NCBI GenBank assembly: GCA_025455125.1
Contig: JALONE010000051.1
Location: 1 to 6,885, forward strand
Direction of reading: 5' to 3'
Source: Bacteroidota bacterium
GTDB lineage: Bacteria; Bacteroidota; Ignavibacteria; UBA10030
DNA length: 6,885 nt
Shown here: positions 6,083-6,885 of the stretch, in pieces
Position numbering within the stretch: position 1 is the stretch's first letter
Layout: the number at the start of each line of letters is the position of its first letter
Translations under genes and position numbers: made by a program
Notes under the pieces: generated by a model
The model's database searches: none
What the model was told of the DNA's origin: nothing
What the model saw: only the letters and a program-made list of their open reading frames with translations

Positions 6083-6826
6083 TCAGAACCGGCGGAAGCG
6101 GTACCCGCGCGCCTTCAATTCCGTCAGCAGAAGATCGAGGGAACGATGGAACGGATCGGGCCGGTGCGGTCCGGCGCCGATATGTAGGAGCAGGATGAAT
6201 CCGTTCAGGCCATTCGAGGAAACGTGTTCGTGCCGCAGGATGCGCTGGAGGATCGTATCGCTTGAGACGTAGCGCGGGTCGATGCCGGGACGCGTGTAGT
6301 CGGCATTCGACGACGTTCCCGGCGTGAAGTTGACCAACGTGATCGACATCTGGCGAGACCAGCATGCGATCGAGTCGTTGTACCATTCGTACGGCGGGAG
6401 GAAGACGGATGCTGCCGATCGCATGATGCCGAATCGCTCGAGCTCACGGTAGTTGGCTTCGAGATCGGCGATGAACTCCTCCCGCGGGACCAGGAGCGAA
6501 TCTCGGTCTTCCCACGTGCAATAGAGGAGGTGACGATCTGAGTGCGGTCCGACATAGTGGCCTTCCATCACGAGCCTACGGATCGCCGGAGCGAATTGCG
6601 GATTGCGTAGAAAATCTCCCGTGAAAAAGAAGCTTGCGCGAATGTCATGGGATTTCAGGACGGCGAGGATGGTGTCAGCTCCTTCCGCGTACTCATGCCC
6701 GGTGAACACGAGATGAATGTCCCGCTGCGTCGTATCCATGCGGACGATCGCCCCATGCGCCCGAACTTGAGCGGTGAGCTGTGAGAAGCAGAATGAGACG
6801 AGGAGGAAGATCGCGGATGAGCGCAC
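6083..6826 (-). CDS. Exported variant polysaccharide deacetylase (NodB-like) with altered motif 1
   Basis: A 247-residue NodB-fold protein expected to act outside the cytoplasm on N- or O-acetylated polysaccharide. It starts with GTG: an in-frame TAA lies six codons upstream, and the following residues form a signal peptide with a likely cleavage after LTA (residue 19). Fold markers are the KSHDIRASFFFTGDFL strand-helix (58-73), HSDRH as metal motif 2 (His95, His99), LPPYEWYN as motif 3 (143-150) and FILLLHIG as motif 5 (His215). Motif 1, normally TFDDGP with the catalytic base and a metal-binding Asp, is replaced by VFTGHEYAEG (40-49), so both canonical aspartates are missing. I recall this TGHE-type variant from Bacteroidota proteins, where it can be fused to glycoside hydrolases, so it looks like a coherent subfamily rather than a damaged gene. 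Activity and substrate are uncertain. Confidence 0.85.
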   Translation of the reverse strand: MRSSAIFLLVSFCFSQLTAQVRAHGAIVRMDTTQRDIHLVFTGHEYAEGADTILAVLKSHDIRASFFFTGDFLRNPQFAPAIRRLVMEGHYVGPHSDRHLLYCTWEDRDSLLVPREEFIADLEANYRELERFGIMRSAASVFLPPYEWYNDSIACWSRQMSITLVNFTPGTSSNADYTRPGIDPRYVSSDTILQRILRHEHVSSNGLNGFILLLHIGAGPHRPDPFHRSLDLLLTELKARGYRFRRF

Positions 6827-6841
6827 GAGGATCCCGTCGGG

Positions 6842-6885
6842 TTATCGATCGCTCAGGGAACTCGCGCGGAGGTACTCGCGAAGCT
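6842..6885 (-). CDS. Possible C-terminal end of an upstream gene (partial)
   Basis: On the minus strand one frame reads LREYLRASSLSDR and then TAA at 6844-6842, 15 bases before the deacetylase GTG. The spacing fits the tight gene packing of the window, and the residues look like an amphipathic C-terminal helix. Only about 14 codons are visible, so no function can be given, and chance openness cannot be ruled out. Confidence 0.35.
   Translation of the reverse strand, partial: LREYLRASSLSDR

Noticed and set aside
5793..6386. Minus-strand open frame of 197 codons spanning the deacetylase-dinB junction
   Set aside because: It overlaps both real genes in another frame and is Arg/Pro-rich without motifs; the deacetylase and Pol IV motifs decide the frame.

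Overview
The window is a GC-rich, densely packed bacterial chromosome segment in which every supported gene reads on the minus strand (right to left). It carries seven complete or near-complete genes and probably the last codons of an eighth at the right edge. The protein flavour points to the Bacteroidota/Ignavibacteria (Chlorobi-like) branch. The polysaccharide deacetylase is a variant type that I associate with Bacteroidota, and the TruA and Pol IV sequences fit the same branch. The lineage is an inference from remembered family resemblance, not a search result. I see no phage, transposon, CRISPR, tRNA or rRNA signal.

In transcription order, the first block (6885 to 3975) has a possible C-terminal tail of an upstream gene, then an exported NodB-like polysaccharide deacetylase (GTG start, 6826-6083). 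Three bases later comes DNA polymerase IV (dinB, 6079-4919). After a 53-base AT-rich spacer built of degenerate 7-base repeats comes tRNA pseudouridine synthase A (truA, 4865-3975), which has an unusual basic, repeat-containing C-terminal tail. A stem-loop followed by a short T run (minus strand, 3903-3856) lies about 70 bases past truA and probably ends this transcript.

The second block (3803 to 44) is a compact four-gene cluster: an exported protein of unknown function (3803-3219), a cytoplasmic DUF885-like putative metallohydrolase (3208-1967), an orphan DNA methyltransferase of probable cytosine-N4 type (1970-741) and an SGNH/GDSL hydrolase lipoprotein (739-44). The junctions are 10 bases, a 4-base ATGA overlap and 1 base. 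These genes are almost certainly co-transcribed and translationally coupled, although their predicted functions do not obviously belong to one pathway.

No clear new defence or mobile system is visible. The points most worth a second look are the deacetylase whose first catalytic motif is replaced, the methyltransferase without a visible restriction partner and with about 150 residues between motifs II and III, the repeated basic tail of TruA, and the tightly coupled cluster around the unknown exported protein.
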